Notes: generated by a model not told the origin, from the letters alone. Positions 17,361 through 26,462 are shown, counted from the stretch's first letter. The stretch is 64,000 nt of DNA from Desulfofarcimen acetoxidans DSM 771 (GCF_000024205.1 NC_013216.1:62001-126000), one strand, 5' to 3'. A program made the numbers and translations.

Positions 17361-18230
17361 TTGAATTTCTTTGTAGGCCAGGTAATGCCGTATATCACTA
17401 TTATTGTTTTTACGGTAGGTATATTGTATCGTCTGAGTCGCTGGGGTCGTACCCGTATAGTTCACAATATTACTCTTTCCGATAATATCGGTCCGACTCA
17501 TTGGCCTAAGTCAAACGCTGAGGTGCTGGCGTTGATCGGTTCTGAAGCCTTTTTGTTTAGAAGTTTATTCAGATTTGACAAGGGCTTATGGGCAGGTGCA
17601 TGGATTATGCATATTTCCCTGCTTAACATTCTTGGTGGTCACGTAGTAGGTTTTTATACCCTCGGCAAACAGTTTACCTATATCGGTATGTCGGAAGCAA
17701 TGAGCGAGCATGCATCCGAATTATTGGGTACTTCCTTTGGTATCATAATATTCTTTGCGCTTTTGTATTTATTGTACAGACGTTTAGCAGTTGCCGCAGT
17801 TAAGCAGGTTACTGTAACAAGCGATATACTCCAACTTTTATTGCTTATCGGTATTGTTTCTGCCGGTAATTTTATGCGCTTATTCCCGGACTACGCTGTG
17901 CACTATGAAACTGCTAACAGCATTGTAGGCGGTATTGTTCATCTTAATCCGGTTGCTTTGCCTGATAATATTTTCTTTACAATTCACTTTTTCTTAGTGC
18001 AAGTTCTATTAATGATTTTCCCGTTTAGTAAATTAATGCATGTTTTAGGCATGTTTGTTGAGCGTAATATTGTAAACCGTGTTTATAAAGAGTTGCCGCC
18101 AGGGTTGCCTGGTATTAATGTTCCTGTTGAAAATGCGGTTGATGTATTATATTCACCCAGTATTGAAGCCAGGGACAACTGTCCTGCCTGTGTTTCTGTC
18201 TCGGGAGGTGTAAAAAATGCCGGAGTATAA
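17361..18230 (+). CDS. dsrM: Sulfite reduction-associated membrane cytochrome b subunit DsrM
   Basis: A 289-residue integral membrane protein related to the nitrate reductase gamma subunit (NarI). It has about five or six membrane helices, with histidines in hydrophobic context (MHISLLNILGGHVVGF, IHFFLVQVLL) likely to ligate haem b. It oxidises menaquinol and passes electrons to DsrK. The TTG start is set by AAAGGAGGTG 7 nt upstream. The end overlaps dsrK by 14 bp, so the pair is translationally coupled. The C-terminal tail has CPAC, an uncommon detail I cannot assign. Confidence 0.94.
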   Translation: MNFFVGQVMPYITIIVFTVGILYRLSRWGRTRIVHNITLSDNIGPTHWPKSNAEVLALIGSEAFLFRSLFRFDKGLWAGAWIMHISLLNILGGHVVGFYTLGKQFTYIGMSEAMSEHASELLGTSFGIIIFFALLYLLYRRLAVAAVKQVTVTSDILQLLLLIGIVSAGNFMRLFPDYAVHYETANSIVGGIVHLNPVALPDNIFFTIHFFLVQVLLMIFPFSKLMHVLGMFVERNIVNRVYKELPPGLPGINVPVENAVDVLYSPSIEARDNCPACVSVSGGVKNAGV

Positions 18231-19581
18231 AGGAATGGTTCAGCCTGTAAGGGCTAGTGAAGCTGATTTAAAGAAAATATTTGTGACACCGGTACCTGAT
18301 GACAAGAAACCTGAATTGGCTTTGAAGTACCTGGATGATATTCGCAAAAAATTCCGTTCATTTGTTATGGCCATGGAGTCTTGTGTTAAGTGCGGTCAAT
18401 GTGCGGAAAACTGTCACACATATTTAGGCACCAGGGATCCTAATAATATACCAACTAATCGTGCCGAGCTGATTAGGAAAATCTACAAGCGTTATTTTAC
18501 ACTTGAAGGCCGCTGGTTTGGCAAGCTGGTGGGAGCAGAAGATATTAATCTTGATGTTATTGAATCCTGGTACTCCTATTATTACCAGTGCAGTCAGTGC
18601 AGGCGTTGTGCTTATGTTTGCCCGTTCGGCATTGATACCTGTGAAGTTACCTTTATTGGCCGGCAGATACTGCACTGGCTGGGTATAGTGCCCAAGCTGC
18701 ATGCCGGTGTGGGTAATGCTATGGGCAGAGTAGGCAACCATACTAATTTGCCTAAGCCTGGTATTATTGACACCCTGGAATTCCTGGCTGAGGACGCAGC
18801 TGAAGAATTCGGGGTAGAGTTCGAATTTCCGGTTGACCAGCCGGCAGATATTATGTATATACCCTCTTCGGCAGACTTTTTATTAAACCCGTATACCCTG
18901 GTTGGCGCAGGTATGTTTTTTCACTATATCGGCGCCAAGTGGACGATTCCCAGTACGGTAACTGAAGCCGGTAACTTTGGTCTATTATTTGACCAGTACT
19001 ATACTCAGAGGAGTAACGTTACACGATTGCTTAATGCCGCTTTTGAACTGGGAATTAAGAAAATTGTCTGGGGTGAATGTGGTCACGGCTGGCGTGCGGC
19101 AAAAATGTATATACCCAGTTTAGCTGATCGTCCCTTAAGTATTCCAATCACACACGTTCATGAGGAAATTGCGCAGCTAATCCGTACTAATCAGCTTAAA
19201 CTCGATCCCAGTAAGAACCCGTATCCGGTTACCTTGCATGATCCCTGCAACTATGTAAGGGCCTGTGGTCTTTGCGACGATATGAGGGTGCTTATGAATG
19301 CATCAGTAGCTGATTTTCGTGAAATGACCCCGAACCGTCAGAAAAATTTCTGTTGTGGTGGAGGTTCAGCTATTCTGTTTGATGATCCGGAAATGTACCA
19401 GCGCCGTATACAGCTTTCAGCTAAAAAAGCCGAACAGGTTAGAGAAACCGGAGCAAAAATATTATGTGCACCTTGTTCCATTTGTAAAGCCCAGCTTTAC
19501 CCAATGGTTGAGGAGCATGAATTGGGTGTAGAAGTAAAAGGTCTGGTTGATTTAGTCGGTAAAGCCTTGGTTTGGAAGTAG
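18217..19581 (+). CDS. dsrK: Heterodisulfide reductase-like iron-sulfur subunit DsrK
   Basis: A 454-residue cytoplasmic partner of DsrM, homologous to HdrD. Two ferredoxin motifs (CVKCGQCAENC at about residue 53 and CSQCRRCAYVCPFG near 126) bind [4Fe-4S] clusters. Two CCG-type domains follow, with CGHGWR, HDPCNYVRACGL, FCCGGGSAILFDD and CAPCSICKAQL; these form the special cluster site in this family. DsrK is thought to reduce the DsrC trisulfide produced by DsrAB. Together with DsrM it makes the minimal DsrMK complex of Gram-positive sulfate reducers. Confidence 0.95.
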   Translation: MPEYKGMVQPVRASEADLKKIFVTPVPDDKKPELALKYLDDIRKKFRSFVMAMESCVKCGQCAENCHTYLGTRDPNNIPTNRAELIRKIYKRYFTLEGRWFGKLVGAEDINLDVIESWYSYYYQCSQCRRCAYVCPFGIDTCEVTFIGRQILHWLGIVPKLHAGVGNAMGRVGNHTNLPKPGIIDTLEFLAEDAAEEFGVEFEFPVDQPADIMYIPSSADFLLNPYTLVGAGMFFHYIGAKWTIPSTVTEAGNFGLLFDQYYTQRSNVTRLLNAAFELGIKKIVWGECGHGWRAAKMYIPSLADRPLSIPITHVHEEIAQLIRTNQLKLDPSKNPYPVTLHDPCNYVRACGLCDDMRVLMNASVADFREMTPNRQKNFCCGGGSAILFDDPEMYQRRIQLSAKKAEQVRETGAKILCAPCSICKAQLYPMVEEHELGVEVKGLVDLVGKALVWK

Positions 19582-19735
19582 CAATATAATAAATCAAAAT
19601 TAAATATTGGTTATCCTTATTTCAGGCAGGAGACTTTATTGTTCAGGTAGAATATAAAGTTAGCTTATATTCATGTCCTGCTATCAGGCGTGACCAAAGA
19701 ATCAATCTATATATAATTTTGGAGGTGTGTTTTAA

Positions 19736-20053
19736 ATGGCAGCTATTGAAATTAATGGTGTTAGCTATGAGTTGGATGAAGATGGTTTTTTAGTGGATCC
19801 CGCAGCCTGGTCAAAAGATTTAGCTTTAGCTTTTGCTAAAGACGAAGGTATCTCAGAAATCACTGAAGAACACTGGAAAATTATTGAGTATCTCCGCGAC
19901 TATTATCAGCAATTCCAAGTTGCTCCGATGGTACGTAAGCTTTGTAAAGAAACAGGTGTAACCCTTAAGCATATGTATGAGTTATTTCCCTCTGGCCCGG
20001 CTAAGGGTGCCTGCAAACTTTCCGGCCTGCCGAAACCAACTGGTTGTGTATAA
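19736..20053 (+). CDS. dsrC: Sulfur-carrier protein DsrC (TusE family)
   Basis: A 105-residue co-substrate of dissimilatory sulfite reductase. The C-terminal flexible arm carries both redox cysteines: Cys93 in KGACKLSG and the penultimate Cys104 in PTGCV, 11 residues apart. This marks a true DsrC rather than TusE or a one-cysteine RspA-like paralogue. It carries sulfite-derived sulfur as a trisulfide to DsrMK. The ATG follows TTGGAGGTG. It stands alone between dsrK and dsrN, followed by a hairpin at 20066. Confidence 0.95.
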   Translation: MAAIEINGVSYELDEDGFLVDPAAWSKDLALAFAKDEGISEITEEHWKIIEYLRDYYQQFQVAPMVRKLCKETGVTLKHMYELFPSGPAKGACKLSGLPKPTGCV

Positions 20054-20065
20054 TTAAAATATTAT

Positions 20066-20102
20066 CGAAATACTGCGCAGATTTATTTGCGCAGGTATTT
20101 CG
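20066..20102 (+). terminator. Hairpin after dsrC
   Basis: CGAAATACTGCGC pairs with GCGCAGGTATTTCG with one bulged base; it begins 12 bp after the dsrC stop. The T-run after it is poor (CCCTTTGTT). Confidence 0.6.
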
Positions 20103-20274
20103 CCCTTTGTTAGGTATTGGTTATTAGGGCCCGGGGCGTTGAGGTAGGTGTAAAGTAGGTTTTCCCTGCATATAATACACCTAACTGGCTGCTGTCGGGC
20201 ATGTTTTTTGATTATTCAATATTGGTAACGGGCCGTTTCTAATTAACCTGGTGACCGGGAGGCTGGTATTTGAA

Positions 20275-21684
20275 GTGAGTAGCTATTGGATTCCGCGCTT
20301 GGTAATTGGTGCCCCCCAGGGCCGTTCAGGAAAGACAACAGTCACATTGGGAATATTAGCAGCGCTGACAACGAGTAAAAAACTTAAAATACAGCCTTTC
20401 AAAAAGGGACCCGACTTCATTGATCCCAGTTGGATGACACAGGTTACCGGTAGAAACTGCCGCAATCTTGACAGCTTCCTAATGACAAAGGAAGATGTCA
20501 AGAGAGCCTTCGCAAGGGGGGCTTTCGATGCAGACATAGCAGTTGTTGAAGGTGCTATGGGTCTGTTTGACGGGGTGGATATTGAAGGCAGCGGAAGTAC
20601 TGCTGAAATAGCAAAGGCCATTTGCTCTCCGGTTGTATTGGTTGTTGACGCTACAAGAATGACGCGCAGTATTGCAGCTTTGGTAAAAGGTTTTCAGGAT
20701 TTTGATGAAAATGTGCTGATTGCCGGGGTTATCTTGAATAAAATAGCTCGTCCCAGGCACGAAAATATGCTGAGAGCTGTAATAGATCATTACTGTGGTA
20801 TACCGGTGCTGGGAGCTATACCGAAAGGACAGCAGTTTATAATACCTGATCGTCATTTGGGATTAATACCTGCTAACGAAGATGACGAGCTTAACCTGGC
20901 GGTACAAAAAGTTGGAGAAGCAGCCGGCAATTATCTGGATTTAGATAAGTTGCTGGAAATTGCAGCAGGTGCTAAGGCCATTGAATTAGACGAGCCTTAT
21001 ATAAGCAATATAAGCGATGATACAGAAACTAGTCAAGGCTTGAAGCCGGTTGTTGGAATAATCAAAGACAGAGCATTTAGCTTTTATTATCCTGAGAACA
21101 TTGAAGCGATTAAAGATGCAGGGGCCGAGATTGTGATAATTGATGCTTTGCGGGATAAAAAGCTTCCTTATATTAACGCGCTATACATTGGCGGTGGCTT
21201 TCCGGAAGTTTTTGCCGCTCAACTTCAGTCAAACGAGTCTTTGCGTTCTGATATTAACTCAGCAGTTGAGGCAGGTATGCCGGTATATGCCGAGTGCGGT
21301 GGACTTATGTATTTATGCCAGAGACTGATTTATCACGGGTTGGCTTATGATATGGTGGGTGTTTTGCCTTGTGACGTGCAGATGGTTGATAAGCCTCAGG
21401 GCCATGGGTATATGATTGCCGATGTAATTGATGAAAATCCTTTCTTTCCGGCAGGAGCAAAGATCAAGGGTCATGAATTTCACCATTCAAGAGTCATAAA
21501 TCTGAATTACCAGGCAGCCAAATTTGCTTATCGTGTAGAACGGGGGTTTGGCATTGACGGCAAAAATGACGGGATGATTTATAAAAACGTGCTGGCTACG
21601 TATAATCATATCCATGCGCTGTCAGTCAAAGAGTGGGCCGCAAATTTGGTTAATCGGGCTGCCGAGTACCGGCAAATACCATAA
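20275..21684 (+). CDS. cbiA: Cobyrinate a,c-diamide synthase family, DsrN siroheme amidase
   Basis: A 469-residue ATP- and glutamine-dependent amidotransferase. The N-terminal synthetase domain has a P-loop GAPQGRSGKTTVT. The C-terminal class I glutaminase-like domain has the nucleophile in AECGGLMYLC and the histidine region HEFHHSRV. The family includes CbiA for cobalamin and DsrN, which amidates siroheme for dissimilatory sulfite reductase. Its place between dsrC and dsrAB favours DsrN. I use the GTG at 20275 (12 nt after GGGAGG), since the residues before it do not match the family. Confidence 0.93.
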   Translation: MSSYWIPRLVIGAPQGRSGKTTVTLGILAALTTSKKLKIQPFKKGPDFIDPSWMTQVTGRNCRNLDSFLMTKEDVKRAFARGAFDADIAVVEGAMGLFDGVDIEGSGSTAEIAKAICSPVVLVVDATRMTRSIAALVKGFQDFDENVLIAGVILNKIARPRHENMLRAVIDHYCGIPVLGAIPKGQQFIIPDRHLGLIPANEDDELNLAVQKVGEAAGNYLDLDKLLEIAAGAKAIELDEPYISNISDDTETSQGLKPVVGIIKDRAFSFYYPENIEAIKDAGAEIVIIDALRDKKLPYINALYIGGGFPEVFAAQLQSNESLRSDINSAVEAGMPVYAECGGLMYLCQRLIYHGLAYDMVGVLPCDVQMVDKPQGHGYMIADVIDENPFFPAGAKIKGHEFHHSRVINLNYQAAKFAYRVERGFGIDGKNDGMIYKNVLATYNHIHALSVKEWAANLVNRAAEYRQIP

Positions 21685-21924
21685 CCCCCACCTAACGTCT
21701 ATAGACTAATAATAATTAATTGATTAGAATATAAGCAGAGTTAGTCTATATGGGAAGAAGGAAGTATATAAGATTTTATATGTGAAAATTCTAAAAAAGT
21801 ATTTCTTTTAAGAAGGAATAATGTAAAAAGTAACGAATGTATACGTTAGGTATGCAGTTGTTCTTTGAAAGGACAAGTGGTTTAAGTAGAAATAACTTAT
21901 GTTCAACAAAAGGAGGTATTGTTA
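21685..21924 (+). promoter_or_regulatory. dsrA upstream region with inverted repeats
   Basis: This 240-bp gap carries TATAGACTAA (21700-21709) and its exact complement TTAGTCTATA (21741-21750), with 31 bp between. A 19-bp near-palindrome, TTGTTCTTTGAAAGGACAA (21858-21876), lies closer to dsrA. No convincing -35/-10 pair was found by eye. The end is the strong AAAGGAGG of dsrA. Confidence 0.45.
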
Positions 21925-23343
21925 GTGAGCTTTGAACCGCAAGAACCCAAAAAAGTCATAAAGTATGAAGACGTGAGAATCTACACTGATGCAGAAATTA
22001 ATAACTACACGGAAGAAGAACTTAAAGCTTTTAAAATTAAGTATGATATTCCTGATTTAGAGGAATTGGAAAACGGTCCTTGGCCCAGTTTTGTTGCTGA
22101 TGCCAAGCAAGCCGCTTTGCACAGAAGCAAATTGCCTGCTGACCGTATGCTGATTGACCCCAATGGTGTTGAAGATATGCTGGGTCAGCTTCAGGTTTCC
22201 TTTGATGAAGGGGAAACTCACTGGAAGCACGGCGGTATCGTAGGCGTGTTCGGTTATGGCGGTGGTGTTATCGGTAGATATTCCGATTTGCCGGAAAGAT
22301 TTCCCTCTATTGCTCATTTCCACACTGTACGTTTAAACCAGCCTGCCAGTAAATTTTATAATACTGATTTTCTGAAATCTCTTTGTGATCTCTGGGACTA
22401 TCGTGGCAGTGGTATGTTGAACCTGCACGGTTCTACCGGTGACATCATTCTCTTGGGAACCACTACCGAACAGTTAGAGCCTATTTTCTTTGAAGTTACT
22501 CACGTAATGGACCAGGATATCGGAGGTTCCGGTTCAAACCTGCGTACACCTTCCTGCTGCATTGGTAAAGCTCGTTGTGAGTGGGCATTATATGATACAC
22601 AGGAAATGTGCTATGAAATGACAAATTATTATCAGGATGAATTACACCGTCCTGCTTTCCCGTATAAATTTAAGTTCAAGTTTGACGGTTGCCCGAACGG
22701 TTGCGTAGCTTCCATCGCTCGTTCCGATATGTCTTTTATCGGCACATGGAGAGACGACATTCGTATTGACCAGGCTGCTGTACAGGCTTATATTAACGGT
22801 GAATATGCTCCTAACGCTGGCGCTCATGCCGGTAAAGACTGGGGCAAGTTTGATATTAAGAAGGAAGTTTTGGATCTTTGCCCGACAAAGTGTATGTGGA
22901 TGGAAGGTGGAGAGCTCAAAATTGACAATGCTGAGTGTACACGTTGCATGCACTGTATTGCCGTAATGCCGAGAGCGCTGCGTCCCGGTACTGATACTGG
23001 TGTAACCATTCTCTGCGGAGCAAAAGCACCTATTTTGGACGGTGCTCAAATGTCTACATTGATCGTTCCCTTTATGAAAGCAGAACCTCCCTATGATAAT
23101 ATTAAAGAATTTATTGAGAAAGTATGGGAACTGTGGATGGAAGAAGGCCGTAACCGCGAGCGTTTGGGTGAAATGATTCAGCGTATTACTCTGCCGAAAT
23201 TCATTGAAACTATTGGTTTGCCGGCTACTCCTCAAATGGTTAAGGCTCCGCGTTCTAACCCCTATATCTTCTGGAAGGAAGAAGACGTACCGGGCGGTTG
23301 GGACAGAGACATTAACGAGTACAGAGCGAGACATAAGAGATAA
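21925..23343 (+). CDS. dsrA: Dissimilatory sulfite reductase alpha subunit
   Basis: A 472-residue subunit of the alpha2beta2 DsrAB enzyme that reduces sulfite at a coupled siroheme-[4Fe-4S] centre. The siroheme-cluster cysteines are visible as CX5C (CIGKARC, residues 212 and 218) and CX3C (CPNGC, 256 and 260). An inserted ferredoxin domain follows with CPTKC and CTRCMHC (residues 319-344). The sequence FKFKFDGCPNGCVASIARSD is a family hallmark. The GTG at 21925 is 8 nt after AAAGGAGG; the TTG at 21919 is too close. dsrB follows after 33 bp. Confidence 0.98.
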   Translation: MSFEPQEPKKVIKYEDVRIYTDAEINNYTEEELKAFKIKYDIPDLEELENGPWPSFVADAKQAALHRSKLPADRMLIDPNGVEDMLGQLQVSFDEGETHWKHGGIVGVFGYGGGVIGRYSDLPERFPSIAHFHTVRLNQPASKFYNTDFLKSLCDLWDYRGSGMLNLHGSTGDIILLGTTTEQLEPIFFEVTHVMDQDIGGSGSNLRTPSCCIGKARCEWALYDTQEMCYEMTNYYQDELHRPAFPYKFKFKFDGCPNGCVASIARSDMSFIGTWRDDIRIDQAAVQAYINGEYAPNAGAHAGKDWGKFDIKKEVLDLCPTKCMWMEGGELKIDNAECTRCMHCIAVMPRALRPGTDTGVTILCGAKAPILDGAQMSTLIVPFMKAEPPYDNIKEFIEKVWELWMEEGRNRERLGEMIQRITLPKFIETIGLPATPQMVKAPRSNPYIFWKEEDVPGGWDRDINEYRARHKR

Positions 23344-23376
23344 TTGTAGATAATAAGAGATAGGAGGTTTAGATTA

Positions 23377-24564
23377 ATGTCATTATCCTTAGATAGACTT
23401 GGCAGATATAATCCCGAAAAAGTACAGGAAAACAGGCTGACTGACCTTGGTCCGAGGCATTATTGGGAATATTTCCCTCCTGTAATTAAAGAAAATTACG
23501 GCAAATGGGCTTATCACGAAGTCCTTGAGCCTGGCGTATTAGTACACGTTTCGGAAACCGGTGACAAAGTTTTTACCGTTAGATGTGGTGCTGCGCGTTT
23601 TATGACTGTTCAGCATGTACGTGAAATCTGTGCCGTTGCTGATAAGCATTGTGACGGTTATGTTCGTTTTACAACACGTAACAACATTGAGTTTTTAGTG
23701 GATAGCTTGGAAAAAGTTGAAGCGTTAAAGGCAGATTTAAACAGCCGCAAGTTTGTTTCCGGCAGCTTTAAGTTCCCCATTGGCGGTACTGGTGCCGGCG
23801 TTACCAACATTGTTCATACACAGGGTTATATTCACTGCCATACACCGGCAACTGATGCTTCCTCCATGGTTAAGTCGGTTGCTGACGAACTGTTTGATTA
23901 CTTCACCGGCATGACTTTGCCTGCTAAAGTAAGAGTATCCATGGCCTGCTGTCTGAATATGTGCGGTGCCGTGCACTGCTCTGACATAGCGCTTTTAGGT
24001 TATCACCGCAAGCCTCCTATTATTGACCATGAAGTTATCAGCAAGGTTTGTGAAATTCCTCTGGCTATCACCGCTTGCCCGGTTGGTGCTATTTCTCCGG
24101 ATAAGACTGCTGATGGTAAGAAAACAGTAAAAGTTAAAGGCGAACGCTGCATGTTCTGCGGTAACTGCTACACCATGTGTCAGGCCCTGCCTCTCTCTGA
24201 TAAAGAGGGTGACGGTGTTACCATCCTGGCAGGCGGCAAAATCTCAAACAGAATCAGTGAACCCAAATTCTCTAAAGTTGTTGTTCCCTGGTTACCTAAC
24301 GAATTCCCGAGATTCCCGCAAGTTGTTGAAAACGTTAAGAAGATTATTGAAGCTTACGCTGGGAATGCTAATAAATATGAGCGTCTTGGTGACTGGGCTG
24401 AGCGTATCGGTTGGGAAAAATTCTTTGAGAAGACTGGCTTAGAATTTACCGAGCACCTGATTGATGATTATCGTCTTGCTTATGATACATGGCGCACCAG
24501 CACTCAGTTCAAGTACACTGATGCAGCTTGGGCACTTTCTAGAGCAGCAGGCGATATAGACTAG
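23377..24564 (+). CDS. dsrB: Dissimilatory sulfite reductase beta subunit
   Basis: A 395-residue partner of DsrA that holds the catalytic siroheme. Cysteines 154, 191, 192 and 196 ([14 protein letters not shown]) have the spacing of the cluster ligands in known DsrB proteins. The ferredoxin domain has CPVGAIS (Cys234) and [11 protein letters not shown] (258-268). [10 protein letters not shown] belongs to the substrate-side region. The ATG is preceded by ATAGGAGG. Codon use is rich in GGT/GTT/CGT compared with flanking genes, as expected for very high expression. Confidence 0.98.
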   Translation: MSLSLDRLGRYNPEKVQENRLTDLGPRHYWEYFPPVIKENYGKWAYHEVLEPGVLVHVSETGDKVFTVRCGAARFMTVQHVREICAVADKHCDGYVRFTTRNNIEFLVDSLEKVEALKADLNSRKFVSGSFKFPIGGTGAGVTNIVHTQGYIHCHTPATDASSMVKSVADELFDYFTGMTLPAKVRVSMACCLNMCGAVHCSDIALLGYHRKPPIIDHEVISKVCEIPLAITACPVGAISPDKTADGKKTVKVKGERCMFCGNCYTMCQALPLSDKEGDGVTILAGGKISNRISEPKFSKVVVPWLPNEFPRFPQVVENVKKIIEAYAGNANKYERLGDWAERIGWEKFFEKTGLEFTEHLIDDYRLAYDTWRTSTQFKYTDAAWALSRAAGDID

Positions 24565-24594
24565 TTCCAAGTAGTACAAAGGAGATGTTATAGA

Positions 24595-24828
24595 ATGGAC
24601 GAAATTAAAAAAGCCATCCTTGAGTTTGCTGAAACCAGCAAGAAAACTAAGTTTTATTTCAAGGACATGGAAAAGGCCATTCAAAAGGTCCTTCCGGATG
24701 CAAAAGCCAGGGATATTAAAAAGGCTGCCAGTGCACTTGTAAATGAAGAAGTCTTGATTTATTTTTCTACCGGCAGCAGCACTATGTACGGCTTAAAAGG
24801 GAGAGGCATGACAGAAGATCCCGAATAA
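24595..24828 (+). CDS. dsrD: Dissimilatory sulfite reductase accessory protein DsrD
   Basis: A 77-residue winged-helix protein found next to dsrAB in sulfate reducers. The lysine-rich helix KKTKFYFKDMEKAIQK and the wing region VNEEVLIYFSTGSSTMYGLKG match DsrD. It has been described as an activator of DsrAB rather than a DNA-binding factor. It is 30 bp from dsrB with its own AAAGGAG site, and a strong terminator follows, so dsrABD looks like one transcript. Confidence 0.95.
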   Translation: MDEIKKAILEFAETSKKTKFYFKDMEKAIQKVLPDAKARDIKKAASALVNEEVLIYFSTGSSTMYGLKGRGMTEDPE

Positions 24829-24845
24829 ACCGTAAAGTATTAAAG

Positions 24846-24881
24846 GAGGTTGTTATCCTTATTGGGATAACGGCCTCTCTT
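24846..24881 (+). terminator. Terminator of dsrABD
   Basis: 13-bp stem GAGGTTGTTATCC / GGATAACGGCCTC (two G-T wobbles) with a 6-nt loop, then TCTTTATC. Confidence 0.8.
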
Positions 24882-24930
24882 TATCTGAAAAGAGATATTT
24901 CCCTTAAATCCACTTTGAAAGGCAGATAAT

Positions 24931-25557
24931 ATGAAAATACCAAAAAGCGCTGAAAAATTCATAGCTGAACAAATAAGTTTAATAAACGAGAATCCCGAGT
25001 GCGCTAATGCTCACTATAATTTGGGAGTTACGATGATGGAGTTAGGCCAGTATGATCAAGCCATTGAGTTGTTTGAAGAGGCTATAGCGAACAGCGGAAG
25101 AATGTTTGAGGGATATGTAAATTTGGGTTATATATACCTGAAAAAGAGAGATCTGGAGATGGTGGCAGCAACCAATAAAAAAGCAGTTGAAATAGAACCC
25201 AGGTATGCCAGGGGTTATGCTAACATGGGTTTTGCTTATTTGGAGATGGCCTGTCCTGATGAAGCTATAGAAGCTCTGGAAAAGGCCATTGAACTTAACC
25301 CCGAAATCGTTCAAGCATGGAGCAACCTGATTAACGCGTACCTGCAAAAGGATGAAATAGATAAGGCCATTGAGACAGGTAAAAAATTAATAGAATTTGC
25401 CCCGGAATTTTCATTAGGGCAAAATAATCTTGCCACTGCTTATTATTTAAATGAAGAATATGACAAGGCTATTGAACATTTGGATATTGCTATGCGGCAG
25501 GGTTTTTCTGTACACCCTGACTTTTTAAAAGAACTGCAGCCCTATAGGGAGAGATAA
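24931..25557 (+). CDS. Tetratricopeptide repeat protein downstream of dsrABD
   Basis: A 208-residue cytoplasmic protein made almost wholly of TPR units, about five. Their core residues are clear in ANAHYNLGVTMMELGQYDQAIELFEEAI, GYVNLGYIYLKK, GYANMGFAYLEM, AWSNLINAYLQK and NNLATAYYLNEEYDKAIEHLD. There is no signal peptide or membrane segment. It lies beyond the dsrD terminator but on the same strand and 2 bp before the next gene. A scaffold or assembly role is plausible; its substrate is unknown. Confidence 0.9.
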   Translation: MKIPKSAEKFIAEQISLINENPECANAHYNLGVTMMELGQYDQAIELFEEAIANSGRMFEGYVNLGYIYLKKRDLEMVAATNKKAVEIEPRYARGYANMGFAYLEMACPDEAIEALEKAIELNPEIVQAWSNLINAYLQKDEIDKAIETGKKLIEFAPEFSLGQNNLATAYYLNEEYDKAIEHLDIAMRQGFSVHPDFLKELQPYRER

Positions 25558-25559
25558 TT

Positions 25560-26153
25560 ATGATTATAGCAGATTTATTTCATGAGTACGAACAGTTAGT
25601 GGCGAAAGCGGAACATTCCTTTCAGGAAACAGAGAAAAATCACAGCGATTGTATCAAATGCGATATTCACTGCTCAGATTGTTGTCACGCGATATTTGGG
25701 GTTTTTATAATAGAGGCGGCTTATATAAATTATCACTTTAAAAAAATGGACGCCAAGATCCGGCAGGAAATTAATGTAATGGCGGAAAAGTTTGATTTAG
25801 AATTGCAGTCAAAGGCTCAGACAGGAGAACCTATTGAAAAGCTCAGGGTCAGGTGCCCTCTCTTAAATGATAAGCAGGAATGTCAGATGTATAAGCACAG
25901 GCCAATTACTTGTCGTGTTTACGGGGTTCCCACTATGATTGACGGTAAGGTACATGTATGTTATAAATCAGGTTTTAAAAACAACCAGGTCTATCCTGTT
26001 TTTAGTCTGGATATGATGTATAAGGAGCTTTTTGAATTATCGGTCAGGTATTTGGAAGCCCTGCAGTACGACAAAGATGAGAACGCTGCTTTGCTCCTGT
26101 CAGTTTCCACAGTTCTACAGAAGCCTATAGAAGAGATACTGAAGGAGATATAA
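25560..26153 (+). CDS. YkgJ-type cysteine-cluster protein (UPF0153)
   Basis: A 197-residue protein with the YkgJ/Fli-type cysteine pattern, thought to bind zinc or an iron-sulfur cluster. An N-terminal CIKCDIHCSDCC cluster is followed by RCPLLNDKQECQMYKHRPITCRVYG. The second part, with its CxxY.HRP..CR signature, is the family hallmark. It has two extra cysteines (CIKC) before the core. It starts at the ATG at 25560, 2 bp after the TPR gene, so the two are probably co-translated. Confidence 0.9.
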   Translation: MIIADLFHEYEQLVAKAEHSFQETEKNHSDCIKCDIHCSDCCHAIFGVFIIEAAYINYHFKKMDAKIRQEINVMAEKFDLELQSKAQTGEPIEKLRVRCPLLNDKQECQMYKHRPITCRVYGVPTMIDGKVHVCYKSGFKNNQVYPVFSLDMMYKELFELSVRYLEALQYDKDENAALLLSVSTVLQKPIEEILKEI

Positions 26154-26157
26154 TAAG

Positions 26158-26358
26158 GTGGACAGGTTTGGTAGTTTAATGAATACAGGAGGATATTTTA
26201 TTTTAGCTAACGCTAAAGCTGTAGTTATTAGGCTAAATAATATGAGCACAGGAAAGACCGTATCGGTGAAAGATAATTTGTCTGAAAAATGGCAGTTTTA
26301 TAGTAATCCAGATACAAGAAAAATAAAGGCAATCTCTGCTTTCTCAGAAAAAAGCTGA
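26158..26358 (+). CDS. Possible 66-residue small protein
   Basis: A GTG at 26158 with AAGGAG 10 nt upstream opens a 66-codon frame 4 bp after the YkgJ gene. The product is basic, with one mildly hydrophobic stretch (GGYFILANAKAVVIRL) and no recognised domain. Its 3' end lies inside a terminator-like structure, which counts against it being real. Could be a spurious frame. Confidence 0.35.
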   Translation: MDRFGSLMNTGGYFILANAKAVVIRLNNMSTGKTVSVKDNLSEKWQFYSNPDTRKIKAISAFSEKS

Positions 26359-26380
26359 GAAAAAAGGGACTGCCTTTTAT
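26325..26380 (+). terminator. Nested hairpin terminator after the TPR-YkgJ genes
   Basis: Inner stem TTTCTCAG / CTGAGAAA (26340-26362) inside an outer AAAGGCA / TGCCTTT pairing (26325-26377), followed by TAT. It also faces the end of the minus-strand gene at 26463. Confidence 0.6.
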
Positions 26381-26462
26381 ACTGATTTTCAACAGAAATG
26401 TTTTTTATGTTTATTAAAGCTTGCATTGAATTACTAATATTATGTTTATGACTGTTCGCAGC

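Noticed and set aside
20145-20183. Cobalamin riboswitch before dsrN/cbiA
   Set aside because: No B12-box sequence recognised; only a short inverted repeat around a -10 element, reported separately.
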